Source: Epilithonimonas bovis DSM 19482 (lineage in GTDB: Bacteria > Bacteroidota > Bacteroidia > Flavobacteriales > Weeksellaceae). From it: a DNA stretch of 64,000 bases. Below, in pieces: positions 24,482 to 35,178 of this stretch. The translations under genes were made by a program, and so were the position numbers. Location: NCBI RefSeq assembly GCF_900108115.1, contig NZ_FTPU01000001.1, positions 1 to 64,000 on the forward strand. The letters are read 5' to 3'. The notes beneath the pieces are model-generated. The model saw only the letters and a list, made by a program, of their open reading frames with translations, was not told the origin of the DNA and did not search any database. Each line of letters begins with the position of its first letter. Within the stretch, counting starts at the first letter, position 1.

Positions 24482-25510
24482 ATGAACTATCTTGTTACCG
24501 GAGGAAGCGGTTTTATAGGTTCTCATTTGGTAGAACATCTTTTGAAAAACGGACATTCTGTCATTAATATTGATAACTACGATGACTTTTATGATTATAA
24601 AATCAAGATCAAAAATACGCTGGAATCTGTAGGAGCAAACACAGCTTTCCCATTTCAGGATAAAGAGACTGATATTCAAAAAGTTACAAAAGATACAAAA
24701 ACAGAAAACTACACCCTCTACTATCAGGATATCCGGGATAAAGATGGCCTTACGGAGATTTTCAAAAATCATAAGATTGATCTAATCATTCATCTGGCAG
24801 CATTAGCCGGCGTTCGGCCTTCTATTGAGCGGCCTCTGGAGTACGAGGCGGTCAACATCCGTGGCACGATGAATCTCTGGGAACTCTGTAAAGAATTTGG
24901 GATCAAAAAATTTGTTTGCGCCTCATCATCAAGTGTTTATGGTAACAATGAAAAAATCCCATTCTCCGAAACCGATAATGTAGACCGGCCAATTTCGCCC
25001 TATGCGGCAACTAAAAAATCGGGGGAAATATTGGGCCATGTCTATCATCATCTTTATGATATAGATATGATCCAGCTTCGGTTTTTTACCGTTTACGGGC
25101 CAAGGCAGCGGCCGGATTTGGCCATTCACAAATTCACAAAACTGATCTCGGAAAATCAGGAAATCCCGTTCTATGGTGATGGTTCCACAGCCAGAGACTA
25201 TACTTATATTGATGATATTATAGATGGTGTTGTCAAATCGATTAAGTACCTGGAAAACCACGGTAAAACTTATGAAATCGTTAATCTGGGAGAAAGTGAA
25301 GTCGTTACACTTAATGAAATGGTTTCTACCATAGAAAATACCTTAGGCCAGAAAGCCCTTAAAAAAAATCTGCCAATGCAGCCCGGCGATGTCCTGAAAA
25401 CCAATGCTGATATCCAAAAAGCCCCGTCACTTTTGGGCTATGATCCCACCACAAACTTCCAAAATGGCATAAAAAAATTTGTGGAATGGTTTTTGGGAAA
25501 TCGGGATTAA
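24482..25510 (+). CDS. NAD-dependent sugar-nucleotide epimerase (UDP-glucuronate 4-epimerase-like)
   Basis: 342-residue extended short-chain dehydrogenase. NAD-binding TGGSGFIGSH at residues 7-16, catalytic Ser region CASSSSVYGNN, YAATK with the Tyr and Lys of the active site, and RFFTVYGPRQRPDLAIHKF, which is characteristic of UDP-glucuronate epimerases. The product would be UDP-galacturonate for surface glycans. Substrate specificity is inferred from motif resemblance; UDP-glucose type epimerases are the main alternative. Confidence 0.85.
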   Translation: MNYLVTGGSGFIGSHLVEHLLKNGHSVINIDNYDDFYDYKIKIKNTLESVGANTAFPFQDKETDIQKVTKDTKTENYTLYYQDIRDKDGLTEIFKNHKIDLIIHLAALAGVRPSIERPLEYEAVNIRGTMNLWELCKEFGIKKFVCASSSSVYGNNEKIPFSETDNVDRPISPYAATKKSGEILGHVYHHLYDIDMIQLRFFTVYGPRQRPDLAIHKFTKLISENQEIPFYGDGSTARDYTYIDDIIDGVVKSIKYLENHGKTYEIVNLGESEVVTLNEMVSTIENTLGQKALKKNLPMQPGDVLKTNADIQKAPSLLGYDPTTNFQNGIKKFVEWFLGNRD

Positions 25511-25609
25511 TAAACTGGTGGGAAAATAATATCGAAAATAAAATGTAAGATTATTTTTAAATATTATTGAAAATCAGTAGAAAAATATATAAAATATCAC
25601 CTAATTTTT

Positions 25610-25617
25610 TACTTTTG
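25610..25617 (+). promoter_or_regulatory. Candidate -7 box (TACTTTTG)
   Basis: TAnnTTTG match 15 bp before the ATG of the DUF2795 gene. Confidence 0.45.
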
Positions 25618-25631
25618 CAAAAAATTTAATT

Positions 25632-25853
25632 ATGTATTGGACATTAGAATTAGCTTCCTATTTAAGTGATGCACCTTGGCCGATGACCAAGGCAGAATTG
25701 ATCGATTACGCCATCAGAACCGGCGCTCCTATGGAGGTTGTGGAAAACCTGCAAGCCATCGAGGACGAAGGCGAAATTTATGATTCTATAGAAGAAGTAT
25801 GGTCTGACTATCCAACGGATGAGGATTTCCTTTGGAACGAAGACGAATATTAA
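25632..25853 (+). CDS. DUF2795 small acidic protein
   Basis: 73 residues, strongly acidic C-terminus (DYPTDEDFLWNEDEY). The pattern LSDAPWPMTKAELIDYAIRTGAP followed by VVENLQAIEDEGEIYDSIEEVW is the DUF2795 signature, a small helical domain common next to secA in Flavobacteriia. Function unknown. 93 bp before secA, same strand, so possibly co-transcribed. Confidence 0.8.
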   Translation: MYWTLELASYLSDAPWPMTKAELIDYAIRTGAPMEVVENLQAIEDEGEIYDSIEEVWSDYPTDEDFLWNEDEY

Positions 25854-25907
25854 GATAGCCATTAGCTGATAGCTGTTGGCTGTTGGCTTTTTAAAATAAT
25901 TATTAAT

Positions 25908-25931
25908 GCAATCAGCCTATATGCTGGTTGC
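25908..25931 (+). promoter_or_regulatory. Stem-loop just upstream of secA start
   Basis: GCAATCAGC and GCTGGTTGC form a 9-bp stem with one G-U pair and a 6-nt loop, ending 14 nt before the secA ATG. It may modulate ribosome access. No function is shown by sequence alone. Confidence 0.35.
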
Positions 25932-25945
25932 CAAAAGCTGAATAA

Positions 25946-28900
25946 ATGAGTTTTTTAAATACCGTTCTTAAGAGTTTTTTGGGAGACAAAAATGCAAAAG
26001 ATTTAAAAGAAGTAAAAAAAGTTGTCGCAAAGATAAAAGCAGCAGAACCTAGTATCCAATCTTTATCCGATGACGGGTTGAGAGATAAAACTGCAGAGTT
26101 TAAGGAGAAAATCAAGTCAGCAGCTGCCAAATTCACTACCCAGATAGAACAGATTAACGAGCAGATAAAAAACTCCAGCAATGTTGATGAAAAAGAGGCT
26201 CTTTTCAACAAAATCGAAGGTCTTAAAAAAGAATCTTACGACGTAGAAGAAAAAGTGCTGAACGAGATCCTTCCGGAAGCTTTCGCTTTGGTAAAGGAAA
26301 CTTCGCGCCGCCTGGCTCAGAACGGAGAAATCCGTGTAACAGCAACAGACAGAGACCGCGAGCTGGCCGCAACCAAAGACTTTGTGGTTTTAGAAGGCGA
26401 CACCGCCATCTGGAAAAATCATTGGGATGCTGCCGGAACACCGGTTGTATGGGATATGGTTCATTATGATACACAGTTTATCGGTGGTGTAGTTCTGCAC
26501 CAGGGTAAAATTGCTGAGATGGCAACCGGGGAGGGTAAAACCTTGGTAGGAACATTGCCTATTTATCTTAATGCACTACCGGGGAGAGGTGTTCACGTTG
26601 TAACTGTCAACGATTATCTTGCCAAAAGGGACTCGGCATGGATGGGGCCATTATACGAATTCCATGGGTTGACGATTGACTGTATTGATCTTCACCAGCC
26701 TAACTCAGACGCCAGAAGAAAAGCATATCAATCAAGCATCACTTACGGTACCAATAACGAGTTTGGTTTTGACTACCTGAGAGATAACATGGTAACCAAT
26801 CCGTCAGAACTCGTTCAGGGAGAACTTAATTTTGCCATTGTGGATGAGGTGGATTCTGTTTTGATTGACGATGCCAGAACTCCTTTGATTATCTCCGGGC
26901 CTGTACCACAAGGTGACAGACAGGAGTTTGATGTTCTAAAACCTTCTGTTGACAGGATTGTAGAAGTTCAGAAAAAAACAGTTGTAGCGATCTTCAACGA
27001 AGCCAAAAAACTAATTGCCAATGGCAATACCAAAGAAGGCGGATTCAAACTGCTTCAGGCTTACAGAGGACTTCCTAAAAACAGACAATTAATCAAGTTT
27101 TTATCAGAAAGCGGCAACCGTGCATTATTGCAAAAGGTGGAAGGCCAGTATATGGCGGACAACAACCGTGATATGCCGAAAGTGGATAAAGATCTTTATT
27201 TTGTCATTGATGAGAAAAATAATCAAATCGATTTGACTGATAAAGGTGTAGAATATATGTCTGCCGGCAACGAGGATCAACAGTTCTTCGTACTTCCGGA
27301 TATTGCAACAGAAATTGCTGAACTCGAAAAGAAAAATCTTTCCAAAGAAGAGGAGTTTGCTGCTAAAGAAGAATTATACAGGGATTTTGCCGTAAAATCG
27401 GAACGCGTTCATACACTCAATCAGTTGCTGAAAGCCTATACATTATTCGAAAAAGATGATGAATATGTAGTTATTGACGGCGAGGTAAAAATTGTGGATG
27501 AGCAAACAGGCCGTATTATGGAAGGCCGCCGTTACTCAGACGGATTACACCAGGCGATTGAAGCTAAAGAAAATGTAAAAATCGAAGCTGCAACACAAAC
27601 ATTTGCAACGATTACTTTACAAAACTACTTCCGTATGTACAACAAACTGGCTGGTATGACCGGTACTGCGGAGACCGAAGCCGGAGAATTCTGGCAGATT
27701 TATAAATTGGATGTAGTGGTAATCCCTACCAACAGACCAATACAAAGAGACGACAGACAGGATTTGGTTTACAAAACCAACCGTGAAAAATACAATGCTG
27801 TTATCGAAGAAATTGAGCGATTAACCTCAGCGGGACGACCTGTCTTGGTAGGTACAACTTCTGTTGAGATCTCTCAATTGCTTTCCAAAGCATTACAGTT
27901 AAGAAAAATTCAGCACCAGGTTCTGAATGCGAAACTTCACAAAAAAGAAGCGGAGATTGTAGCTGGAGCTGGTGGACCAGGCGTCGTGACGATTGCAACC
28001 AATATGGCAGGTAGAGGTACCGATATCAAGCTAAAACCGGAAGTGAAAGAAGCAGGTGGACTGGCCATCATTGGTACAGAAAGACATGATTCCCGCCGTG
28101 TGGACAGACAGTTAAGAGGTAGAGCTGGACGACAGGGAGACCCGGGAAGCTCTCAGTTCTATGTTTCTTTGGAAGATAACCTGATGCGTCTTTTCGGTTC
28201 CGAAAGAATCGCTAAGATGATGGACAGGATGGGGCATAAAGAAGGTGAAGTTATTCAGCATTCTATGATCTCAAGATCTATCGAGAGAGCTCAGAAAAAA
28301 GTGGAAGAGAATAACTTTGGTGTCAGAAAAAGATTGCTTGAGTATGATGATGTGATGAACAAACAGCGTGACGTAATCTACAAAAGAAGAAAGAACGCGC
28401 TATTCGGCGATCACCTGAAGTATGATATCGTGAACATGATCTATGATACTGCTGCAGCCATTGTAACACAGGCCAAAGCGTCGGGTAATTACAAAGATTT
28501 TGAGTTTGACATCATCAAGTATTTTACAATGGAAGCTCCGGTTAGCGAATCTGTATTCGGAAGCACACCAGTGGCGGCGTTGACGGATTTGGTTTTCAAA
28601 AAAGCCAAAGAAGATTATGACCAAAGATTGGATCTGCTTAAAGAAAAAGCGTACCCAATTATAGAGAACGTTTACCTTAACCAGGGCTCAATGTTTAAGA
28701 TGATTCAGGTTCCTTTTACAGACGGTACAAAAACGATGACGATTGTTACCGACCTTAAAGAAGCTTATGATACTAAGTGTGAAAGCCTGATCACTGATTT
28801 TGAAAAGAACATTTCTCTTGCAATCATTGATGAAAACTGGAAAACTCACCTTAGAGAGATGGATGATCTTCGTCGTTCTTCGCAAGGTGCTGTTTATGAG

Positions 28901-29017
28901 CAGAAAGATCCGCTGGTGATCTACAAACAGGAATCTTTTTATCTCTTCAGCGAAATGGTTGAGCAGGTAAATAAAGAAATTGTTTCTTTCCTTTACAAAG
29001 GCGAGATTCCTGCATAA
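25946..29017 (+). CDS. secA: Preprotein translocase ATPase SecA
   Basis: 1023 residues. Motor motifs: [10 protein letters not shown] (Walker A), [21 protein letters not shown] (DEAD-type Walker B), [10 protein letters not shown] and [16 protein letters not shown]. The preprotein cross-linking, scaffold ([13 protein letters not shown]-like, here [12 protein letters not shown]) and wing domains are present. The chain ends GEIPA with no C-terminal zinc-binding SEC-C tail; this protein stops after the scaffold region. It drives Sec-dependent export, the entry route for T9SS cargo and lipoproteins in this window. Confidence 0.97.
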   Translation: MSFLNTVLKSFLGDKNAKDLKEVKKVVAKIKAAEPSIQSLSDDGLRDKTAEFKEKIKSAAAKFTTQIEQINEQIKNSSNVDEKEALFNKIEGLKKESYDVEEKVLNEILPEAFALVKETSRRLAQNGEIRVTATDRDRELAATKDFVVLEGDTAIWKNHWDAAGTPVVWDMVHYDTQFIGGVVLHQGKIAEMATGEGKTLVGTLPIYLNALPGRGVHVVTVNDYLAKRDSAWMGPLYEFHGLTIDCIDLHQPNSDARRKAYQSSITYGTNNEFGFDYLRDNMVTNPSELVQGELNFAIVDEVDSVLIDDARTPLIISGPVPQGDRQEFDVLKPSVDRIVEVQKKTVVAIFNEAKKLIANGNTKEGGFKLLQAYRGLPKNRQLIKFLSESGNRALLQKVEGQYMADNNRDMPKVDKDLYFVIDEKNNQIDLTDKGVEYMSAGNEDQQFFVLPDIATEIAELEKKNLSKEEEFAAKEELYRDFAVKSERVHTLNQLLKAYTLFEKDDEYVVIDGEVKIVDEQTGRIMEGRRYSDGLHQAIEAKENVKIEAATQTFATITLQNYFRMYNKLAGMTGTAETEAGEFWQIYKLDVVVIPTNRPIQRDDRQDLVYKTNREKYNAVIEEIERLTSAGRPVLVGTTSVEISQLLSKALQLRKIQHQVLNAKLHKKEAEIVAGAGGPGVVTIATNMAGRGTDIKLKPEVKEAGGLAIIGTERHDSRRVDRQLRGRAGRQGDPGSSQFYVSLEDNLMRLFGSERIAKMMDRMGHKEGEVIQHSMISRSIERAQKKVEENNFGVRKRLLEYDDVMNKQRDVIYKRRKNALFGDHLKYDIVNMIYDTAAAIVTQAKASGNYKDFEFDIIKYFTMEAPVSESVFGSTPVAALTDLVFKKAKEDYDQRLDLLKEKAYPIIENVYLNQGSMFKMIQVPFTDGTKTMTIVTDLKEAYDTKCESLITDFEKNISLAIIDENWKTHLREMDDLRRSSQGAVYEQKDPLVIYKQESFYLFSEMVEQVNKEIVSFLYKGEIPA

Positions 29018-29042
29018 AGTTGATTATTTATCAAAATAATAT

Positions 29043-29076
29043 AAAAGACTGTTGGTTAACCGACAGTCTTTTTTTG
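29043..29076 (+). terminator. Rho-independent terminator after secA
   Basis: AAAGACTGT and ACAGTCTTT pair, with an inner GGTTAACC palindrome, followed by seven T residues. Confidence 0.85.
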
Positions 29077-29141
29077 TTTTAACATTTTTTAAGGAATGAC
29101 AAATATCATACAGCTTTATAATTTAGAATTAATAAAAATAA

Positions 29142-29149
29142 TACATTTG
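29142..29149 (+). promoter_or_regulatory. Candidate -7 box (TACATTTG)
   Basis: TAnnTTTG match 23 bp before the ATG at 29172, probable promoter of the receptor-PepSY pair. Confidence 0.45.
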
Positions 29150-29171
29150 CAAAATTATTCCCCTAAAAAAA

Positions 29172-31325
29172 ATGAAGAAAATAATTGTAAGTGTTATTGC
29201 ACTTGTTTCTACCGCCGCTTATGCTCAGGAAACTGATTCTATAAAAAATTCAAAAAATATAGAAGAAGTCATCATCAATAAAATGGTGAAAAAACTCGAT
29301 ACCGAATCTTCCAACAAAATGCCGGTAAAGTTCATAGAAAATCCACAAGTTTATTCTTCTATCGATAAAGGGATTTTGGAAAATGAAAATATTTTCACTG
29401 TTGATGATGCTTACAGAAACGTAACTGGATTGCAGAAAATGTGGAACCCGACAGGAAGAGCCGGAGATGGTGGCTCATTCTTCGTTTTGAGAGGGTTTCC
29501 TTCGCAAGCCTCTACCAGAAATGGTGTAGTTGCTCCTGTTACTTCTACAATTGATGCAATCAATGTAGAAACTTTGGAATTTCTAAAAGGTCCCGTTGGA
29601 ACACTTTACGGAAGTACAGTCGCTTCTTATGGTGGTCTTATTAATAGGGTAACCAAAAAACCTCAGCAAAATTTCTTCGGCGCAGTTTCAGCTTCTGCCG
29701 GAAATTACAATACTTACAGAGCCACTGCGGATATTAATGCTCCGATTACAAAAGACTTGCTTTTCCGCATCAATACGGCTTATACAAACGAAGGAAATTT
29801 TACTAAAACTGATGCGAAAAACCAATATACGACATTTGCGCCGAGTTTGACTTACAATGTTTCTGACAAAGTTCAGTTGAATGTGGATTATGAGTTATTC
29901 AACAACCGAGTAACAGCCAATCCCTACTTCTTCTATCTTTCACCAAAAACACTGAACGGAATTGATAATATGAAAGATTTGGAAAAAGTAGCAGGTTTGG
30001 ATTATAAAGAATCTTACACAGGAAAGGATTTGTACATGACGGCGAGAAACTCCAATGTTTTCGGGAACGTGAAATGGGAAATCAACGATAATATTACTTC
30101 TAGTACTTATATTAATAATTCTGATTCTTATTCAGACGGATACAATCCATATTTTTCTATTGCTTATGATGCTGCATCTTCTTCATATTTGGTGGCAAGA
30201 GCAGATCAATCGACAAATGACAGTAAAAAATCTTGGTTTCAGATCCAACAAAACTTCAACTTCAATTATGATTTCTCCAACGGAATGAAAAACAGAACAG
30301 TTGTTGGTTTTGATTATATGAGGACAACAGAAAGATTACGTTACAAGTATTTGAATTCGAATTTTGATACTGTTGTGGCAGCTGGCGCAGATTATTCCGG
30401 AATGAATGCCGGTGCATTATCTGCACTTTATGCCAATTCTGCAAATTTCTCAACTTGGGACTATCTGAGAGATCTTAACACCTATTCAGGATATATTTCT
30501 AACTTGTTTACTCCAGTAGAAAACTTACACATTATGGCCGGCCTTCGTTATGAAAACAACGATTATTTGGGAGGAACTTCTGGAACTAATATAGAGTTGC
30601 CTTTCAATCAATCTGCATTTTCGCCAAAAGCTGGTATTGTTTACGAAATTGTGAAAGAGAAATTCTCGGTTTTTGGAAATTATCAGAACTCTTTCAAATC
30701 CAACGGATATTATGCTTCTAATGTAGCCGGAGATATGGTTTTATCAGACCCTCAAAGAGGAAACCAGTTTGAAGGTGGTTTCAAGGCGAGTTTGTTCAAA
30801 AACAGATTCAATGCAACAGTTTCTTACTACAATATCAAAGTGAAAAACCAATTGCTATACACCGGAGAATATACAGCAAGTTGGGCTTCTGTACAAAAAC
30901 AAGCGGCTTCTACGCTCAGCAAAGGTTTCGAGTTGGAAGTTAATGCATATCTTGTAAAAGGCTTCTCATTAGTAGGAGGTTTGGCTTACAACGATACAAT
31001 AGATGAATCCACAGATCTAAGACCAACAACAGCTGGATCTTTCTGGAATGCAAATTTCAACTTGGCTTACCAATTTGTTGATGGAAAAGTAAAAGGACTT
31101 GGTTTTGGATTTGGTGGAAATTATGCTAGTGATAATAATGTAACAGGAGATTTCATTTTACCAAAATATTTCGTTTTGAATGCCAATGCGTTTTACGATG
31201 CCAAGAAATTCAGAATCGGAGTTAAAGTTGACAACTTCACGAACGAACATTACTGGACAGGCTATTCCACAGCTAATCCGCAAAAATTGGCCAACTTCTT
31301 AGGAACGGTTGCTTACAAATTCTAA
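29172..31325 (+). CDS. TonB-dependent siderophore-type receptor
   Basis: 717 residues. Signal peptide (residues 1-18, AAYA), a TonB-box-like region (NIEEVIINKM), a plug domain (FTVDDAYRNVTGLQKM, FFVLRGFPSQASTRNGV, VETLEFLKGPVGTLYG, GGLINRVTKKP) and a 22-strand barrel ending in VAYKF. Motif order fits ferric-siderophore receptors (FhuA/FpvA class). The adjacent PepSY membrane protein supports iron uptake. Specific ligand not predictable. Confidence 0.88.
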   Translation: MKKIIVSVIALVSTAAYAQETDSIKNSKNIEEVIINKMVKKLDTESSNKMPVKFIENPQVYSSIDKGILENENIFTVDDAYRNVTGLQKMWNPTGRAGDGGSFFVLRGFPSQASTRNGVVAPVTSTIDAINVETLEFLKGPVGTLYGSTVASYGGLINRVTKKPQQNFFGAVSASAGNYNTYRATADINAPITKDLLFRINTAYTNEGNFTKTDAKNQYTTFAPSLTYNVSDKVQLNVDYELFNNRVTANPYFFYLSPKTLNGIDNMKDLEKVAGLDYKESYTGKDLYMTARNSNVFGNVKWEINDNITSSTYINNSDSYSDGYNPYFSIAYDAASSSYLVARADQSTNDSKKSWFQIQQNFNFNYDFSNGMKNRTVVGFDYMRTTERLRYKYLNSNFDTVVAAGADYSGMNAGALSALYANSANFSTWDYLRDLNTYSGYISNLFTPVENLHIMAGLRYENNDYLGGTSGTNIELPFNQSAFSPKAGIVYEIVKEKFSVFGNYQNSFKSNGYYASNVAGDMVLSDPQRGNQFEGGFKASLFKNRFNATVSYYNIKVKNQLLYTGEYTASWASVQKQAASTLSKGFELEVNAYLVKGFSLVGGLAYNDTIDESTDLRPTTAGSFWNANFNLAYQFVDGKVKGLGFGFGGNYASDNNVTGDFILPKYFVLNANAFYDAKKFRIGVKVDNFTNEHYWTGYSTANPQKLANFLGTVAYKF

Positions 31326-31368
31326 AAAACAAAAAGGCTAAGTTCATAATTTGCCCTTTAAATTATGT

Positions 31369-32574
31369 ATGACGAAAAAACACCATCATAAAAAGAAACC
31401 AGGATTTTTCAAAAAATGGTCAGCCAAACTACATTTGTGGTTTGGCTTGTCCATTGGGTTCCTGATTTTTATTATATCGATTACAGGAGCGCTTTATGTT
31501 TTCAAAGATGAGATAGAAAACTTTACCCGCAAAGAATACATCTATCATAACGAGCAAAATATAGCGAGCAAAAAGGTCATTCCGATCCGGGAATTGGAAA
31601 AATTGGTTGACTATCAAACCAAAGAAAAATACCCGATCCACTGGGTCAACGTCCCGATTGACAAAAAGATGTCTTACCAATTCTATTGGTATGAGCATCA
31701 GCCTGATCAATGGAACTATTTTGATGAATTTCCAATATATAAAGTTGCTTATGTCAATCCTTATAATGGAAAAGTCCTTAAAACCTATGATGAAAAAAAC
31801 GGATTCTTTGCTATCGTAAAATCCATCCACTGGAGTTTTCTTTTGAAACAGGATTGGGGAACTTATGTCGTGGGTATTCCTGTTATTATTTTCCTGATAA
31901 TGCTGGTTACAGGGATCATACTCTGGTGGCCAAAAAACAGAGCTGCGAGAAAACAGCGTTTCCGATTACAATGGAAAGATACGACCCGATGGAAGCGTAA
32001 GAATTATGACCTTCATAACATCCTTGGTTTCTATTCTTCAATTTTCGCATTGATTCTTACAATAACAGGTTTGTTCTATGCGTTCTTTGTTGTTCAGGCG
32101 ATGATTTATGTGATTTTTTCGGGAGGAGAAACCGCTTATCCCGATTTTTCAAAGATCACAACGAGGGCGCCAATCGAGATGAGAACTGACAAAACATTGG
32201 ATAAGATTTCCGAAAAAGTCATTCAGCTTTATCCTGATGCGTATGCTTTTTCTCTGGATCTTGGGCATCCTCATATCGATGACCATGAGCATCCTAATTA
32301 TGAAGTTTATGTCAAGTATCTGTCCTACTCCTATCACAAGAGCAGCAGCCTGATTTTCGATGAGAACTCTGGGGAGCTTTTGCATACGCACGACCCGAAA
32401 GATAAGAATTTTGGAGAAAAAGTAGTTGGCGCCAATTATGACATCCACGTTGGAGCGATATTGGGCTTGCCTACAAAGATCATCGCTTTCATTGTAAGTC
32501 TCATCATTGCATCAATGCCAATTACCGGATTTATGATCTGGTGGGGACGAAGAAAAAAAACAGCAACTAAATAA
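31369..32574 (+). CDS. PepSY-associated membrane protein (PiuB-like)
   Basis: 401 residues from ATG 31369 (MTKKHHHKKKP); an upstream TTG start is less likely. The order is a first helix (LHLWFGLSIGFLIFIISITGALYVF), a PepSY domain, the IHWSFLL motif, two central helices (GIPVIIFLIMLVTGIILWW and IFALILTITGLFYAFF), a second PepSY region and a final helix ending in WWGRR. Such proteins accompany siderophore receptors and are thought to help reduce or release iron in the periplasm or inner membrane. It lies 43 bp after the receptor. Confidence 0.85.
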   Translation: MTKKHHHKKKPGFFKKWSAKLHLWFGLSIGFLIFIISITGALYVFKDEIENFTRKEYIYHNEQNIASKKVIPIRELEKLVDYQTKEKYPIHWVNVPIDKKMSYQFYWYEHQPDQWNYFDEFPIYKVAYVNPYNGKVLKTYDEKNGFFAIVKSIHWSFLLKQDWGTYVVGIPVIIFLIMLVTGIILWWPKNRAARKQRFRLQWKDTTRWKRKNYDLHNILGFYSSIFALILTITGLFYAFFVVQAMIYVIFSGGETAYPDFSKITTRAPIEMRTDKTLDKISEKVIQLYPDAYAFSLDLGHPHIDDHEHPNYEVYVKYLSYSYHKSSSLIFDENSGELLHTHDPKDKNFGEKVVGANYDIHVGAILGLPTKIIAFIVSLIIASMPITGFMIWWGRRKKTATK

Positions 32575-32582
32575 TTACAAAC

Positions 32583-32607
32583 AACCTGAATATTGATGAT
32601 TCAGGTT
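32583..32607 (+). terminator. Weak terminator hairpin
   Basis: AACCTGAAT and ATTCAGGTT form a perfect 9-bp stem, with only a mixed T-rich tail. Confidence 0.5.
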
Positions 32608-32681
32608 ATTTATTAATTTTATTTCATACTATTTTGGTATGAATTATTTCTTTTTTACAATTGCTCATTAATTTTTAAACT

Positions 32682-35098
32682 ATGGGCAGAACTTCTTCTA
32701 TTTTTAAAAAGGCTTTTTATGTCTTTTTTATTTTGTCATTCTCTCACTCTTTCGCACAGGATACAGTTAACGGCAAAATCCTTGACAGTATTAATAACAA
32801 ACCACTTAGTGGCGTCAGGATTTCCTCAAGGTCAGACAAAAACCTGTCCCTGCAAACCGATCAGAACGGAAATTTCACGATCCAGGATCTACAGTCCTAT
32901 CCTTTTGATTTAAAAATTCAGAAAAAAGTTTTGAAACAAGATTTGTATCAATAAAGGAAAATCCGAGAGACACTTTATTCATCAAACTATTACCAAATGA
33001 TGTTGTTATTACAGAAGTTGTTGTAACTGCCAGAAGAAGAGAAGAAACGGCTCAACAGGTTCCAATCCCTATTAATGTGATCTCAGGGAAAAAGGCTGAA
33101 GAAACCGGCGCTTTCAATGTCAACCGCTTGAAAGAATTTGTGCCTTCTGTTCAGTTTTACAGCTCCACACCCAGGAACACTAGTCTCAGCATCCGAGGTT
33201 TAGGTTCTACTTATGGTTTGACAAATGACGGACTTGATCCAGGTGTCGGGTTTTATGTAGATGGTGTCTATTACGCAAGACCTGCTGCGACAACTTTGGA
33301 TTTTGTTGATATCGAAAGGATTGAAGTTTTGCGCGGTCCGCAGGGCACTTTATTTGGCAAAAACACAACGGCAGGAACTTTTAACGTAACTACAAAGCAA
33401 CCGAGTTTTACAACCGGTGGGACTGCTGAAATCAGCTATGGAAACTATGGATTCATCCAGGCAAAAGCATCGGTAACAGGAGCAATTACAGATAAATTGG
33501 CTAACCGGTTTTCTGCTTCAGGCACGCACAGGGATGGAACAATTTATAATTCGAGAAACAATCAGGAGCTTAATAATATTATTTCCGATCTGGGCTATAC
33601 TTTGCCTGCCATTGACCCTTTTAACAGGACAGTGGATACAGACACACCCTGGCGGGCAGAACAGGATATGGGCGGATTGGCCCTGAATGTTGAATACAAT
33701 CTCGGCAAAGGAAAAATCACGTCCACATCAGCGTGGAGATTTTGGAACTGGAACCCGTCCAATGACAGAGACTTCACAGGGCTTTCGGCATTGGCAAAAT
33801 CCCAGGCACCTAGCAAGCATCAGCAATGGAACCAGGAAATCCGCTGGTCAGGAAACTTTAATGAAAAATTGAGCGGCGTATTTGGTGTTTTCGGAATCTG
33901 GCAAAGACTGAGAGCCGGAAAAGATGGCCAAATTGAAGAAGCGGGAAAAGACCAATGGCGGTTTTCTTTATCCTCTGCCAACCAAACAGTCATTGACCAA
34001 TGGAAAACGCCGGGGCTTCTGGATGGTTATGGCATCAAATCTTATCCTAATCTTAATTCGTTCAGTGGTGCCGTATTTGGTCAGCTGGATTGGGCTTTCA
34101 CCGAAAAACTTAGTTTACTTCCGGGAATCAGAATTAATTATGATAAAAAAGAAATCGATTTCAGGAGAATTACCTACGGTGGCTTACAGACAGACAATGC
34201 TGCTCTCAATGCTATTAAAAATTCAGTGTACAGTAATCAGGAGTTCAATGCAGCGATTGATGATACCAATTTTTCTGGTCAATTGACCCTGGCTTATAAA
34301 CCGACCAAAAATTATAATCTTTTCGGAACCTTCTCAACGGGCTTCAAACCAGTTGGGCTCAACCTAGGAGGATTGCCAACAAATAACGGAAGAGTGATGA
34401 CAGAATTGGCTGTCGTAAAACCGGAAAGAATTTTACATTACGAAATCGGGCTAAAATCCCAACCGCTTAAAAATTTGATTTTCAATTTGACGGTTTATAA
34501 TTCCAATATCAGGGATTATCAGGTGCAAGTCCAGGCAGCAGACCTGTCTATCAACAGAGGTTACCTTGCCAACGCAGAAAGAGTGAGAGTGCGAGGCATT
34601 GAAACTGATATTTCATATACCTTCAACAACTTTTATTTCTTTACCAACCTGGCTTATACAGAAGCGATTTATAAGAAATTCACCAATGCGGCACCAGCTT
34701 TGGAAGATACAGGTGGTGCGAATTATGTTGATATCTCGGGCGGTGTTTTGCCTGGTGTTTCAAAATGGGCAGGTTCAACGGGCGGAGAATTAAATTTTGC
34801 AGGAAAATTCCTGAATTACAGTGGTGACTACTTCTTTGCATTGGATAGCTATTACCGTTCAACATTTTCCTCAAGCCCTACTCCATCGAAATTTTTAAAT
34901 ATTCCTGGCTACGCGTTGTTTAACACAAGATTTGGATTTAGGGTTCGGCAGAGTGTTACGACTTATGTCTGGGTGAGAAATATCTTTAACAGAGATTATT
35001 TTGAGCAGCTACTTCCAGGAGCCGGCAACGCCGGACATTACGCCGCTGTCTTAGGCGATCCCAGGACTTTTGGCCTAACCATCAAAGTTAGTTTCTAA
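32682..35098 (+). pseudogene. TonB-dependent receptor with carboxypeptidase-like N-domain, one-base frameshift
   Basis: Signal peptide (to SFAQ) and a CarboxypepD-reg-like domain (VNGKILDSINNKPLSGVRIS) read from ATG 32682, but the frame ends at 32954. The plug and barrel continue in another frame: with one extra A in the six-A run at 32922-32927 the chain reads QKKSFETRFVSIKENP, then TEVVVTARRREETAQQVPI, then the plug (SIRGLGSTYGLTNDG, IERIEVLRGPQGTLFGKNTT) and a barrel ending in GLTIKVSF. Total about 805 residues. Either a true null allele, slippage-based phase variation, or a homopolymer error. The longest intact frame from 33077 (673 residues) lacks a signal peptide. Confidence 0.8.
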
Positions 35099-35178
35099 AA
35101 ATTTAAACTTAGATTAATATTTAATACATATTACATTTAATTTTTTTTAAATTTAGCCTTTGAAATTTTTAAAGATAC

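Noticed and set aside
25864-25895. Short tandem motif TGTTGGC in the DUF2795-secA gap
   Set aside because: Only two units, no sign of a functional repeat.
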